Assembly: GCF_013416325.1 (NCBI RefSeq)
Contig: NZ_JACCGK010000001.1
Span: forward strand, 1 to 64,000
Direction: 5' to 3'
DNA: 64,000 bases
From: Vreelandella sedimenti
Lineage (GTDB): Bacteria > Pseudomonadota > Gammaproteobacteria > Pseudomonadales > Halomonadaceae
Made by a program: the position numbers and the translations under genes. Under the pieces are notes generated by a model. That model ran no database searches. It was not told the DNA's origin and saw only the letters and a program-made list of their open reading frames with translations. Every line of letters starts with the position of its first letter. The stretch's first letter is position 1. Below, in pieces: positions 1-8,721 of the stretch.

Positions 1-246
1 TTCCCAAGCCTAAAACCTCGCCGAACCAGGCCAAAGGTATGTTTCCCAGGGAAGCGTTCCGGTATGTGCCGTGAACGTAATGAATATCGCTGTCCCGCGC
101 GAGAGCGGCTTATTTGGCGCTTCAAGAACGTCGAAAAAGGCCAGACGCCGGATATAATGCGCATCCGTTTTAAGGCCAACTATACAAACGCACTAAGCAG
201 CGCTGGCCTAGAGCATCTATGGTGGCAACTGCTCGCTCGTCGCCCG
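1..246. other. Left-edge stretch with no supported gene
   Basis: No reading frame here looks like a gene. The only open frame (64-387, plus strand) has no recognisable domain and runs into the 3' end of the opposite-strand cyclase gene, as expected of a chance frame. The stretch probably holds the downstream flank of the cyclase gene. I see no convincing hairpin terminator. Confidence 0.4.
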
Positions 247-1101
247 CTAACGGCTGCGCCTTTTGATCTGATACATATGGCTATCTGCGCGGCTCAGCAG
301 GGTATCGGCGTCTTTCCCATCTTCGGGATAACAAGCCACGCCGATGCTGCAGGATGGCATTCTGAGCTCTCCGAATTCAGCGCTTAGTGGCTCGTTCATG
401 ACCGTGAGTATCTGCCCCACCTTTTCTGCTACGGCATTTTTCGACTTGATATCCGTTAACAGCACAGTGAATTCATCACCGCCCATGCGGGCCACCGTGT
501 CTGTCTCGCGTACACAGCCTTCTAATCGTCTGGCTACCGTGCAGAGCACTCGGTCACCCGCCGCATGTCCATGAACATCGTTGATGCTTTTGAAGTCGTT
601 AATATCCAGAAATAGCAATGCCAAGTTGCTCTGGTAGCGATGGGCCATACTTAGGCCCAAGGTAAGGCGGTCATAGAAGAGCGCTCGGTTGGTCAACTTT
701 GTCAGTGGATCATGGTGGGCGAGGAAGCGTAATTCTTCCTCGGCCTGCATAAGAGCCGTGACGTTGCGTGCGACACCGACCCGCACTTTCTCTTCCTCGT
801 ACCAGCGGGCAGACCACAGGATATGCACGATACTGCCGTCTTTGCGGATATAGCGGTTGCGGAAATCGATATGGGGCTTACCGCCCATCACACGAACAAT
901 GGAGTCCCGCGTGGCCGCTAGATCGTCAGGGTGCATGTAGTTCGTGATTAGAGTGCCGATCAACTCTTGAGGAAGGTAACCGAGCAGCGACTCACAGGCA
1001 TCACTCACGAAGACGATCTGGTTGTCTTTATCGACCACGAAGACGGTGTCCAGCATCAGGTGAATCAGTTTGGGGTAGAGCGCTTGCAGGTCAACGGCCA
1101 T
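247..1101 (-). CDS. PAS-GGDEF diguanylate cyclase
   Basis: Predicted to make cyclic di-GMP from two GTP. An N-terminal PAS domain (roughly residues 10-125, including DKDNQIVFVSDACESLLGY) is followed by a GGDEF domain. The signature GGDEF is intact within ARMGGDEF, and an inhibitory-site RxxD (RETD) lies five residues upstream, so the enzyme should be active and product-inhibited. No membrane segment or signal peptide is seen, so the sensor is cytoplasmic and its ligand unknown. I start at the ATG at 1101 (MAVDLQ) because the longer frame begins with a TTG at 1143 that lacks a clear ribosome site. About 284 aa. It stands alone with no operon partner. Confidence 0.85.
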   Translation of the reverse strand: MAVDLQALYPKLIHLMLDTVFVVDKDNQIVFVSDACESLLGYLPQELIGTLITNYMHPDDLAATRDSIVRVMGGKPHIDFRNRYIRKDGSIVHILWSARWYEEEKVRVGVARNVTALMQAEEELRFLAHHDPLTKLTNRALFYDRLTLGLSMAHRYQSNLALLFLDINDFKSINDVHGHAAGDRVLCTVARRLEGCVRETDTVARMGGDEFTVLLTDIKSKNAVAEKVGQILTVMNEPLSAEFGELRMPSCSIGVACYPEDGKDADTLLSRADSHMYQIKRRSR

Positions 1102-1340
1102 AGGCTGGGATAATCCGGTTAGCGTCCTTCGACTATAGAGCAATCGCGAAGCGGGCGATAAATAATTCTGTAAATTTGGGGGGAAAGGTCACTTCCACAA
1201 TGGCAAGCGCGTACCAGCCATAGCCAAGGTAGGCTTTACCCTACCGGGTCGAGTGCCAACGGACGACATTCAGGGGTTGAAGCTTTAGTTACTAGAGGTT
1301 TTATAGTAACGGGAATGAAAAAACTTAACGAGGTTAATAT

Positions 1341-2255
1341 ATGGGACATCATCATGATCATCCCCACATTGATCCTGCCTCTGGCGACCGGCGTGTCAGT
1401 ATTTCCATTTGGGCAAATGGTTTATTAACCATCGCCCAAATCGTCGGCGGTATTATGGCGGGAAGCCTCTCGCTGATCGCTGATGCGCTGCATAATTTTT
1501 CTGATATGGCGGCGCTTGTTATTGCCTTTGCGGCGCGCAAGATCGCAAGACGGCCCGCCGATGCGCAAATGACCTTCGGCTATGGCCGAATCGAGATAGT
1601 GGCGGCACTGATTAACTACACCACGCTCATTCTCGTTGGCCTCTATCTGATTTACGAAGGCGCCATGCGCATGATTGAACCGCCGGAGATCCAGGGATGG
1701 TTGGTCGTCATCATTGGTGGCGTCGCTCTTGTTGTCGATGCCCTCACCGCCATGCTTACTTGGTCAATGCAAAAAGGTAGCGTCAATATTCGCGCCCTTT
1801 TTCTGCATAACCTGTCTGATGCGTTCGCCTCCATTGCCGTGATTATCGGCGGCTCATTAATTCTGCTCTACGACATGCGCTGGGTAGACCCTGCGATTAC
1901 GATAGGTATTGCGCTGTATATTCTTTACCTCGCCTTTTCGGAGATTGGTGGCCCTATCCGCACACTGATGCTGGGCTCTCCCCCAGATATTAACGGTCAA
2001 CTCGTCATTGAAACCGTGCGTGGTGTCGAAAGTGTCCACGATATTCATCATGTGCACCTATGGCAGATGCAGGAAAACATGGCCGCCCTTGACTGCCATG
2101 TGGTCATTACGGAGGCAGGCTGGCAGCGGCTCGAGTCAATTAAGACAGAGATCAAAAATCAGTTAAAAACGCGCTTCAATATTGTCCATTCCAGCCTAGA
2201 GTTTGAGCATATTGATCACGCACATCAGGATGCCAACCTTTATGGACATGAGTGA
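1341..2255 (+). CDS. Cation diffusion facilitator metal exporter (CzcD/ZitB type)
   Basis: Inner-membrane proton-coupled efflux of divalent metals such as zinc or cobalt. The 304-residue protein has a His-rich N-terminus (MGHHHDHPH), about six membrane segments and the paired HxxxD transport sites of the CDF family: HNFSD at residues 51-55 and HNLSD at 157-161. The C-terminal cytoplasmic domain (from about residue 215) contains HDIHHVHLW, typical of the metal-sensing ferredoxin-like fold. GAGG lies upstream of the ATG. The gene is monocistronic. Family assignment is firm; the exact metal cannot be read from sequence. Confidence 0.93.
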   Translation: MGHHHDHPHIDPASGDRRVSISIWANGLLTIAQIVGGIMAGSLSLIADALHNFSDMAALVIAFAARKIARRPADAQMTFGYGRIEIVAALINYTTLILVGLYLIYEGAMRMIEPPEIQGWLVVIIGGVALVVDALTAMLTWSMQKGSVNIRALFLHNLSDAFASIAVIIGGSLILLYDMRWVDPAITIGIALYILYLAFSEIGGPIRTLMLGSPPDINGQLVIETVRGVESVHDIHHVHLWQMQENMAALDCHVVITEAGWQRLESIKTEIKNQLKTRFNIVHSSLEFEHIDHAHQDANLYGHE

Positions 2256-2356
2256 TACACGCTCACGCTGGGATACATAGGCAGCCATTTAGCTTGGTTT
2301 GTGCAATAAAATCTTGGCCTAATTTTCCAAATAATCACTGAAATCGAGAGAGAAAA

Positions 2357-3034
2357 ATGTTCAAAAAAGCGACTTTTATGCTTGCGGGTACGTTGATGCT
2401 GACAGCTGCCATCGTGGTGGTATCGAAACCTGCACTATTGGACATGCAAGCTGAGGCGGCGAGTGAGGATCCTGGACAGGCCGAGAGCTCCTTGGTGCGT
2501 TCACACTCACCGATCTTGGGGCCGAAAGAGGCACCTGTCACCATTGTGGAATTTTTCGACCCGGCCTGCGAAGCCTGCCGTGCTTTCTATCCTCTCACCA
2601 AAAGTATTCTGGAAACCTATCCTGAGCAAGTGCAGCTAATCGTGCGCTACACCCCTTTCCACGGTGAGGTTTCTGATATGGCCATTCGCGTGCTGGAAGT
2701 CGCTCGAAACCAGGACGTATTCGAACCGGTACTCGAAGCTCTGCTCTCTCGTCAGGATCAATGGGCATCTCATGGCCGTTTCGATGAATCAGCTATCTTG
2801 GAGATTGCCAGCCAAGCCGGTCTTGACCGAGCTGCCGCTGAGGAGCAACTCAACTCAGCTGAAGTGCAAGCGGTGATTGACCAAGACATGGCAGACGTCA
2901 AAACGAATCAGATTCGCCAGACGCCAACCTTTTTTGTCAACGGTGAGCTGCTAGAACCCTTTGGTATGCAGGAGTTGATTGATGTCGTAAAGAGTGAAGT
3001 CGAGGAGATATCTAAAGAGGAAGAAGCCCAATGA
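2357..3034 (+). CDS. DsbA-family thiol-disulfide protein, membrane-anchored or secreted
   Basis: Thioredoxin-fold protein of 225 aa. It has a hydrophobic N-terminal segment (residues 5-24, signal peptide or anchor), the redox motif CEAC at residues 71-74 and a Thr-cis-Pro loop (QTPT, P190). The HSPILGPKEAPVTIVEFFDP context matches DsbA/DsbG-like proteins in the BdbD/thioredoxin_4 group. It likely acts in the envelope as a disulfide oxidase or reductase. The stop codon overlaps the start of the following M23 peptidase gene (ATGA), so the two are translationally coupled and may act on the same envelope process. No DsbB-like partner is seen next to it. Confidence 0.85.
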   Translation: MFKKATFMLAGTLMLTAAIVVVSKPALLDMQAEAASEDPGQAESSLVRSHSPILGPKEAPVTIVEFFDPACEACRAFYPLTKSILETYPEQVQLIVRYTPFHGEVSDMAIRVLEVARNQDVFEPVLEALLSRQDQWASHGRFDESAILEIASQAGLDRAAAEEQLNSAEVQAVIDQDMADVKTNQIRQTPTFFVNGELLEPFGMQELIDVVKSEVEEISKEEEAQ

Positions 3035-4002
3035 ATCAGCGCTGGTTGCTGATAGGGCTTATGAGTTTAAGCCCCGCACTGGTTGAGGGCAGTTGGCGAG
3101 AGCATCTCCTGCTCTCGCCGTTAGAGCCTACATTAAAAGGGTTGCAAGCAGCTACCGAACAAGGGCGCTCCACTACTCGGCCTCGCCTCGATACCTTGAC
3201 CTTTGGGCGTGATGTGATTGTGGAAACCTCGCTTTATGATGCCTTATTGGCGGAGGGGATTCCCGCATGTTTCGCTACCAAGCTGGAAACGTTGCTGGGC
3301 GAGTTCATGGCGACGCCGCTTGAATTTTCAGGTAGTGAACGTATCCAGTTATTGTGGGAAGAAGATCGACGTCAGGATGGCTCCCGCGTGGGGCCTCCGC
3401 GTCTAAGTTATGCGGGATTGTCTAATCAGGCAGAACGACTAGAGGTGGTATGGCCGGTAGCTAACAAAGGCAGCGTGATGCTCTTCAAGAACGAAACGCT
3501 TTTAGACACTTTGCAGCTACCGGTTCTTGGCGCACGCTTGACTTCTCGCTTTGGAAATCGGCGGCATCCCGTTTACGGAGGCGTTCGGCCTCATAATGGC
3601 ATTGACCTTGCCGCACCTTATGGCACGCCGGTAATAACCACCGCGCCTGGACGCATTTCCTTCATCGGCCGCCAAGGCGGTTATGGGCGCGTGATGGAAG
3701 TAGAACACGATACGGGGGCTATCAGCCGTTACACGCACTTAAGCCGATTTTCCCCACACCTTGTGGTCGGGGACTTGGTCAATGCTGGAGAAACCCTAGG
3801 TGAAGTAGGGGCCTCCGGCGTCGTAACTGGCCCCAACTTGCATTATGAAGTGAGAGTGGATGACCGGCCTGTTGATCCTCTCGTTCAAGGGCGACGCATT
3901 ATCCTGGGTGAGCAACCCACGCGCCTGGAATATCAAACATCGCTATACGAGGTAAGGAGACGTTTAGAGCAAGTGATTGGAACGTCCTCTGTTACGACGT
4001 GA
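3031..4002 (+). CDS. M23/LytM-family peptidase-like envelope protein
   Basis: 323 aa with a short hydrophobic leader (residues 1-20), an OapA-like middle region (about 55-165) and a C-terminal LytM/M23 domain (about 165-290). Zinc ligands H188 and D192 (HNGID) and H271 are present, as is the supporting H236 (YTHLS). The usual first histidine of the HxH motif is asparagine here (TGPNLHYE, N269). That residue normally acts in catalysis, so the enzyme may be altered or act as a non-catalytic activator. It would act on peptidoglycan crosslinks in the periplasm. Overlaps the DsbA-like gene by 4 bp. Confidence 0.82.
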   Translation: MNQRWLLIGLMSLSPALVEGSWREHLLLSPLEPTLKGLQAATEQGRSTTRPRLDTLTFGRDVIVETSLYDALLAEGIPACFATKLETLLGEFMATPLEFSGSERIQLLWEEDRRQDGSRVGPPRLSYAGLSNQAERLEVVWPVANKGSVMLFKNETLLDTLQLPVLGARLTSRFGNRRHPVYGGVRPHNGIDLAAPYGTPVITTAPGRISFIGRQGGYGRVMEVEHDTGAISRYTHLSRFSPHLVVGDLVNAGETLGEVGASGVVTGPNLHYEVRVDDRPVDPLVQGRRIILGEQPTRLEYQTSLYEVRRRLEQVIGTSSVTT

Positions 4003-4082
4003 TTGCAATTTACGGGCAATGAAACTCAGTGCTCCATTGCTTTGTATTCATAGTGATTACTCCCACTGACTCTGGAGCTGCC

Positions 4083-4994
4083 TTGGATAGATTCGAAGAG
4101 ATGCGCGTGTTCGCGGCGGTGGCGCAACTGGAGAGCTTTGCGGACGCCGCACGGCAGCTTGCGCTATCGCCGCCTCGGGTGACCCGTGCGGTGGCGGCGC
4201 TTGAGGCGCGCTTGGGCGTTGCCTTGTTACAGCGCACCACACGGCAGGTGCGCGTGACGGAGGCGGGGCGCCGGTATCTGGAGGATGCCCAGCAGGTGCT
4301 TGCGCAGCTTGCGGAGGCCGAGGCCGCTGCGACCGGCAGTTACCTCACCCCACGTGGCCTTTTGCAGGTGACCGCGCCGGTGCTGTTCGGCGAGTACTTC
4401 GTTACCCCGCAGATCGTCGATTATCTGGAGCAGTACCCTGACGTGCAGGTTCGCGCTGAACTGATCGATCGGCCGGTCAACCTGCAGGAGGAGGGCATCG
4501 ATGTGGCGGTGCGCATTGGCCATGTGCCGCAGGATTGTCAGCACTTGATCGTGCCAGTCGGTGAGGTGCGGCAGGTAGTTTGCGCGAGCCCCGCGTGGCT
4601 GGCCGAACAAGGCGAGCCAACGCACCCGCAAGAACTGGAAGCATTGCCTACGGTAGTGGCCGAAGGCGGCAACTTGAGCGGCCACTGGTGGTTCGAGGAG
4701 GAGGGCAAGCGCATCGAGGTTACGCCATCCCCCCGGCTGCGCATCAGCGCTATTCACGCGGCGTTAACGGCGGTGGAGTCGGGTGCGGGGCTTACTCGGC
4801 TGCTGTCTTACCAGGTGGCTGCCAGTGAAGCAGAAGGTCGAGTACGGCGCGTGTTAACGCGTTTCGAACCAGTGGCCATTCCCATCAATATCTGGGTGAC
4901 GGCGGGCCGTGGACGCGCCGCCAGCGTGCGAACCTTCGTTGATTTTCTTGCCGAGCGGCTGCGTGCCGACCCGGCGCTCGGCTGCCGCGGCTGA
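4083..4994 (+). CDS. LysR-family transcriptional regulator
   Basis: Standard LysR protein of about 303 aa. It has an N-terminal winged HTH (DRFEEMRVFAAVAQLESFAD, then ARQLALSPPRVTRAVAALEARLG) and a C-terminal periplasmic-binding-like effector domain. I place the start at the TTG at 4083: a GGAG sits 5 nt upstream and LDRFEEMRVF matches the usual beginning of the family, while the longer frame adds an unrelated leader. It is followed after 2 bp by a second LysR gene on the same strand, so both are probably co-transcribed. The effector is unknown; the nearby GST and flavin-reductase fusion are possible targets. Confidence 0.85.
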   Translation: MDRFEEMRVFAAVAQLESFADAARQLALSPPRVTRAVAALEARLGVALLQRTTRQVRVTEAGRRYLEDAQQVLAQLAEAEAAATGSYLTPRGLLQVTAPVLFGEYFVTPQIVDYLEQYPDVQVRAELIDRPVNLQEEGIDVAVRIGHVPQDCQHLIVPVGEVRQVVCASPAWLAEQGEPTHPQELEALPTVVAEGGNLSGHWWFEEEGKRIEVTPSPRLRISAIHAALTAVESGAGLTRLLSYQVAASEAEGRVRRVLTRFEPVAIPINIWVTAGRGRAASVRTFVDFLAERLRADPALGCRG

Positions 4995-4996
4995 CC

Positions 4997-5905
4997 ATGG
5001 CGCTCCCCCCTGAATCGCCGCTGCACTTTGAGGCCTTAACGGCGCTATCTGCCGTTGCCAAGCTCGGCAGCGTGCAAGCCGCGGCTGAAGCGAGCAGCCA
5101 GTCGGCGGCGAAGCTCCACCGTCTGCTGCGCACTCAGGAGCAGCGTCTGGGGGTTGCTTTGGTCATTACCTCTGTCAGAGGCAGCACGTTGACGGCGGCG
5201 GGCGAGCGATTGCGCGACTACGCCGATACGCTGATCCACGCAGCCACCGACGCCGACACCAGTGCACGCCAGGAGCACCGCAAACTCAACGGCACGCTAC
5301 GTTTGCAGGCGCCCCAGGCGTTGATGGAGCCACTGCTGATGCCGTTAGTGTTGCGGCTGCAAGAGCAGCATCCTGCGCTGAAGATCTGCCTGCTGGCTGA
5401 TGAATACCCCATCCGTATAGAAAGCGACGCACCGGCGCACCTACGTCTGATGCGCGGGCCGCTACCTACCTCCGCTTATGCCAGACCCCTGGGTGATTTG
5501 CGCGTTGGTCTGTTTGCTAGCCCCCGTTACTTGGACAAGACTGGGCGCCCCGGTAGCCTGCAAAGCTTGGCCCGTCATGCGCTTATACACTGCTCCAGTG
5601 AAGGACAGGCGCCTGTCTGGCGCTTGGCTGAAGACTACCCTCTCCGTTTTGAGCCCAGGCTTACCATCAGCACCAGTGCTGCTGCGCTGCGGGCTGCCAT
5701 AGAAGGTGCGGGTGTCGTGTGTTGCTACCAGTTGGAGGCGCGTCGCGCCTGCGAGCGGGGGCTGCTTGAACCCGTTGCGGAACCCCTCTGGTCTGCGGGG
5801 CACCCTCTGGCGCTAACCTATACCCTTGGCATCCGGGCGCCCGCCAGCGTTATGGCCTTCCTGGAGCTGGCAACACCCTGGTTGCGAACGCAGTTATTCG
5901 GCTGA
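4997..5905 (+). CDS. Second LysR-type regulator, divergent HTH
   Basis: 302 aa with LysR architecture. The HTH region (FEALTALSAVAKLGSVQAAA then EASSQSAAKLHRLLRTQEQR) keeps the spacing of the family but its recognition helix is unusual. The wing reads GSTLTAAGERL, which is typical. The remainder (from about residue 95) is a substrate-binding-like domain. The start codon lies 2 bp after the stop of the previous LysR gene. Two LysR genes in one transcript is uncommon; they may form a heteromeric pair or be an old duplication, though their sequences are clearly different. Likely targets are the downstream GST and oxidoreductase genes. Confidence 0.8.
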   Translation: MALPPESPLHFEALTALSAVAKLGSVQAAAEASSQSAAKLHRLLRTQEQRLGVALVITSVRGSTLTAAGERLRDYADTLIHAATDADTSARQEHRKLNGTLRLQAPQALMEPLLMPLVLRLQEQHPALKICLLADEYPIRIESDAPAHLRLMRGPLPTSAYARPLGDLRVGLFASPRYLDKTGRPGSLQSLARHALIHCSSEGQAPVWRLAEDYPLRFEPRLTISTSAAALRAAIEGAGVVCCYQLEARRACERGLLEPVAEPLWSAGHPLALTYTLGIRAPASVMAFLELATPWLRTQLFG

Positions 5906-6039
5906 TTATTTCATTCAGCGCAATTTTGTATTGTTCAGTATCGCTATTCTTGCACTCCTTGATTTAGCGCAGGATGGATAACGTCGCTTAGCACCTGTGA
6001 CGCTCATCTATCGAGGCGCTCACTCAAGGAGATAATCAC

Positions 6040-6675
6040 ATGTCACACGCTATCAAGGTTTACCGCCACGCTCTTTCCGGCCACTGCCATCGCATCGAGC
6101 TGATGCTTTCGCTGCTCGGTTTGCCTGCCACTTTTATCGATGTCGATCTTGCCGCGGGCGAACACAAAGCGTCGCCTTTTCTGAACCTGAACGCCTTCGC
6201 ACAGGTGCCGGTGCTCGATGAACAAGGAGTTATTCTGGCGGATTCCAATGCCATTCTGATCTATCTGGAACGCCGCTATGGTTCTGGGCAGAGCGCTGGT
6301 CGTTGGCTGCCGGACGACCCATTGATTCAGGCGCAGGTACAGCGCTGGTTGTCCGTGGCGGCAGGGCCTTTGGCGAACTCCGCGATGAAGGCCCGGCTGG
6401 TGACGGTCTTTAATGCCCCTTTCGACCCTGAACCGCTGATTGCTGATGCCCATGAGCTGTTCGCGATTGTCGATGCCCACTTGGCGCATCAGCCCTTCCT
6501 GGCGGGTGTGCACGCCACGCTGGCGGAGGTTTCGCTCTACAGCTACATCGCCCATGCGCCTGAAGGGAATGTCTCGCTGAAACCCTACCCGCATATCCGT
6601 ACCTGGCTGCAGCGTATCGAGGCGCTGGAAGGGTTTGTACCCATGAGGGTGACCAAGGTGGGGCTGGTGCGTTAG
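6040..6675 (+). CDS. Glutathione S-transferase family protein
   Basis: Cytosolic GST of 211 aa. The N-terminal thioredoxin-like domain (residues 4-82) contains SGHCHRIELMLSLLGL, the cis-Pro loop AQVPVLDE and the glutathione-binding ADSNAILIYL. A C-terminal helical domain follows (about 92-205). Members conjugate glutathione to electrophiles or act in ring-cleavage pathways; the substrate cannot be inferred. A strong AAGGAG lies before the ATG. The next gene, a PNPOx-like/reductase fusion, starts 57 bp downstream on the same strand, which suggests an operon for detoxifying or modifying a small organic molecule. Confidence 0.9.
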   Translation: MSHAIKVYRHALSGHCHRIELMLSLLGLPATFIDVDLAAGEHKASPFLNLNAFAQVPVLDEQGVILADSNAILIYLERRYGSGQSAGRWLPDDPLIQAQVQRWLSVAAGPLANSAMKARLVTVFNAPFDPEPLIADAHELFAIVDAHLAHQPFLAGVHATLAEVSLYSYIAHAPEGNVSLKPYPHIRTWLQRIEALEGFVPMRVTKVGLVR

Positions 6676-6732
6676 GCCAGCCGATGCAGCATTTCAAATC
6701 GGTGTGGGCGAACTGCCCGCGAGGAGTCGAGG

Positions 6733-8706
6733 GTGAATAACGACGTCACCAGTAGCCCATGGCATGAAGGCGAGCTTGCCTTGCAGCGTGTGGCCGGCGT
6801 GGAACAACAAATGGCGGAGGTGGGCCGCAAGGTGATGCGTCCCTTTCTAACGCCGCAGTTGCAGCACTTCTTTCCCCAGTTGCCCTTTGTGGCAGCAGCA
6901 GCGGTGGACCATGACGGATGGCCTTGGGTCACACTGCTGGAGGGCGCACCAGGATTTGTTCATGCGCCGGACGAGTCACGGCTCGATCTAACATTAACGC
7001 CGTCTGCGGATGATCCCGTTACGCCGCTGCTTACCAGCGGCGCTAACCTGGGGCTGCTGGGAATCGAGCTACCTACGCGTCGTCGTAACAGGGTCAACGG
7101 TGTATTGCGGGGCTCAGCAGGCCGATGGCAGCTAGAAGTCGTTCACGCCTTCGGTAACTGCCCCCAGTATATTCACGACTGGTCGGCGATGAGGTCGGTG
7201 CAGCCCCAGCCGGGCCCTGTGCTAACCAAGAGTGACGCGACCCTCGATCAGCTGCCAGAGCCGGTGTTGGCGCATATCGACCAGGCGATCACGGCCTTCG
7301 TGGGTAGTTACGCGCATACCGACCAGGGTGTTCAGGTGGATGCCTCTCATCGAGGAGGGCAACCGGGGTTCATTCGACGACAGGGAAGTGATCTGATTCT
7401 GCCTGATTTTGCAGGCAATCGATTCTTCAACACCCTGGGCAACGTGCTGGCCAGCGGGCGCGCGGCCTTGGTGATACCGGACTTTGCCAGCGGGGGTTTG
7501 CTGCATCTCTCTGGTGAAGCGCGGCTGGTGGACGAGAAGGCCGCTGGGGCGCGTTATCCTGGCGCTGAACGCTACTGGCGCCTGACCCCACGACATATCG
7601 TTTGGCGGCCAAGGACCTTGCGCTGGCGTAGCCATGCCGGTGCCGTGGCCGTTGAGGCGGCGCCCCATGGGCCCTGGCAGGCGCTTGCGCCTTCCACTCA
7701 ACAGCGTGTTCAGGTGGCCGCCGTGGTGCAGGAGACACCTGAGATCCGCTCTTTCTATTTGAAGAGTGCCCGACAAGACAAGGCGCTGGCGCCCTTTAAC
7801 GCGGGCCAGTTCATTACGCTACACGTGCCGCGCCTGGATGACACGGCGCTAGTACGCAGCTACACACTTTCGGGTGACAGCCAGCAGGCCGGTTATCGTA
7901 TCAGTGTGAAGGCCGATGGTGAGGGCTCGCACTACGTGCATAGCGCGCTTAAGGTGGGTACTGAACTAGCTGTGAGTATGCCAACGGGATCATTCACGGC
8001 AGAGGCTAGCGGCTCAGAGCGTGCCCACTGGGTACTGCTGGGTGGCGGTATCGGTATTACACCACTGGTGAGCCTGGCCCATGAGCTGACCGGCGCAGGA
8101 CGGGGGCCGGTAACGTTAGTTCAGAGCGTGCGCGATGTGGCCGAGGCTCCTTTCAGTGATGAACTACGTGACCTGGAAGCGAGAGGGCTACGTTTACAAC
8201 GCCATGTGACGGGCTCAAAGGCAGCACCCAATGAATGGCTGGCTGGCCGGGTATCGCTGGCACAGGTGCACACCGGAGAGGCTCTGGAGGAGGTGCGCCT
8301 TTACCTGTGCGGCCCCGCCGCCTTTGTTCATCGCTACCATCAGGAGGCGCTGTCGTTGGGGGTATCGCATGGGCAGATACACACGGAAGCGTTTGGCCCC
8401 TCGGCGCTGGCGCAAACATATACTGCCCCCACCGCCGAACAGCCGGTAGAAGTCAGCTTTGCCAATCCCAGCGCGTTGGCCCATTGGCAGCCGGGTGAAA
8501 GCCTGTTGGAAACCGCTGAAAAAGCGGGGCTTCAACCTTCCTATGGGTGCCGCAGCGGTAGCTGTGGCGAGTGCGCCTGCACGCTGGTGCAGGGGGAGGT
8601 TACCTACCCAGATGGCATATCAGCGCCAGAGGGGGAAATACTGCTGTGCAGCGCCCGCCCAGCAGCGCACTCGGGGAGGATAGCCATTACGTTGTCTAAC
8701 GGTTGA
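6733..8706 (+). CDS. PNPOx-like FMN domain fused to ferredoxin-NADP reductase and 2Fe-2S domain
   Basis: A 657-aa multidomain flavoprotein. Residues about 1-320 resemble pyridoxamine 5'-phosphate oxidase-like FMN-binding split-barrel proteins, probably two half-domains (FVAAAAVDHDGWPWVTLLEG, and NRFFNTLGNVLASGRAALVI). Residues 330-565 form a ferredoxin-NAD(P) reductase module with the FAD motif RSYTLSG and the nucleotide motif GGGIGITPL. The C-terminus (570-657) is a plant-type 2Fe-2S ferredoxin with CRSGSCGEC and a final Cys in LLCSARP. Electrons should flow from NAD(P)H via FAD and 2Fe-2S to an FMN or external acceptor. GTG start with GAGGAG 6 nt upstream. The substrate is unknown. Confidence 0.85.
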   Translation: MNNDVTSSPWHEGELALQRVAGVEQQMAEVGRKVMRPFLTPQLQHFFPQLPFVAAAAVDHDGWPWVTLLEGAPGFVHAPDESRLDLTLTPSADDPVTPLLTSGANLGLLGIELPTRRRNRVNGVLRGSAGRWQLEVVHAFGNCPQYIHDWSAMRSVQPQPGPVLTKSDATLDQLPEPVLAHIDQAITAFVGSYAHTDQGVQVDASHRGGQPGFIRRQGSDLILPDFAGNRFFNTLGNVLASGRAALVIPDFASGGLLHLSGEARLVDEKAAGARYPGAERYWRLTPRHIVWRPRTLRWRSHAGAVAVEAAPHGPWQALAPSTQQRVQVAAVVQETPEIRSFYLKSARQDKALAPFNAGQFITLHVPRLDDTALVRSYTLSGDSQQAGYRISVKADGEGSHYVHSALKVGTELAVSMPTGSFTAEASGSERAHWVLLGGGIGITPLVSLAHELTGAGRGPVTLVQSVRDVAEAPFSDELRDLEARGLRLQRHVTGSKAAPNEWLAGRVSLAQVHTGEALEEVRLYLCGPAAFVHRYHQEALSLGVSHGQIHTEAFGPSALAQTYTAPTAEQPVEVSFANPSALAHWQPGESLLETAEKAGLQPSYGCRSGSCGECACTLVQGEVTYPDGISAPEGEILLCSARPAAHSGRIAITLSNG

Positions 8707-8721
8707 TTGAGCCGCAATCGA

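Noticed and set aside
64..387. Plus-strand open frame of 107 codons at the left edge
   Set aside because: No domain resemblance and overlaps the end of the clear GGDEF gene on the other strand.
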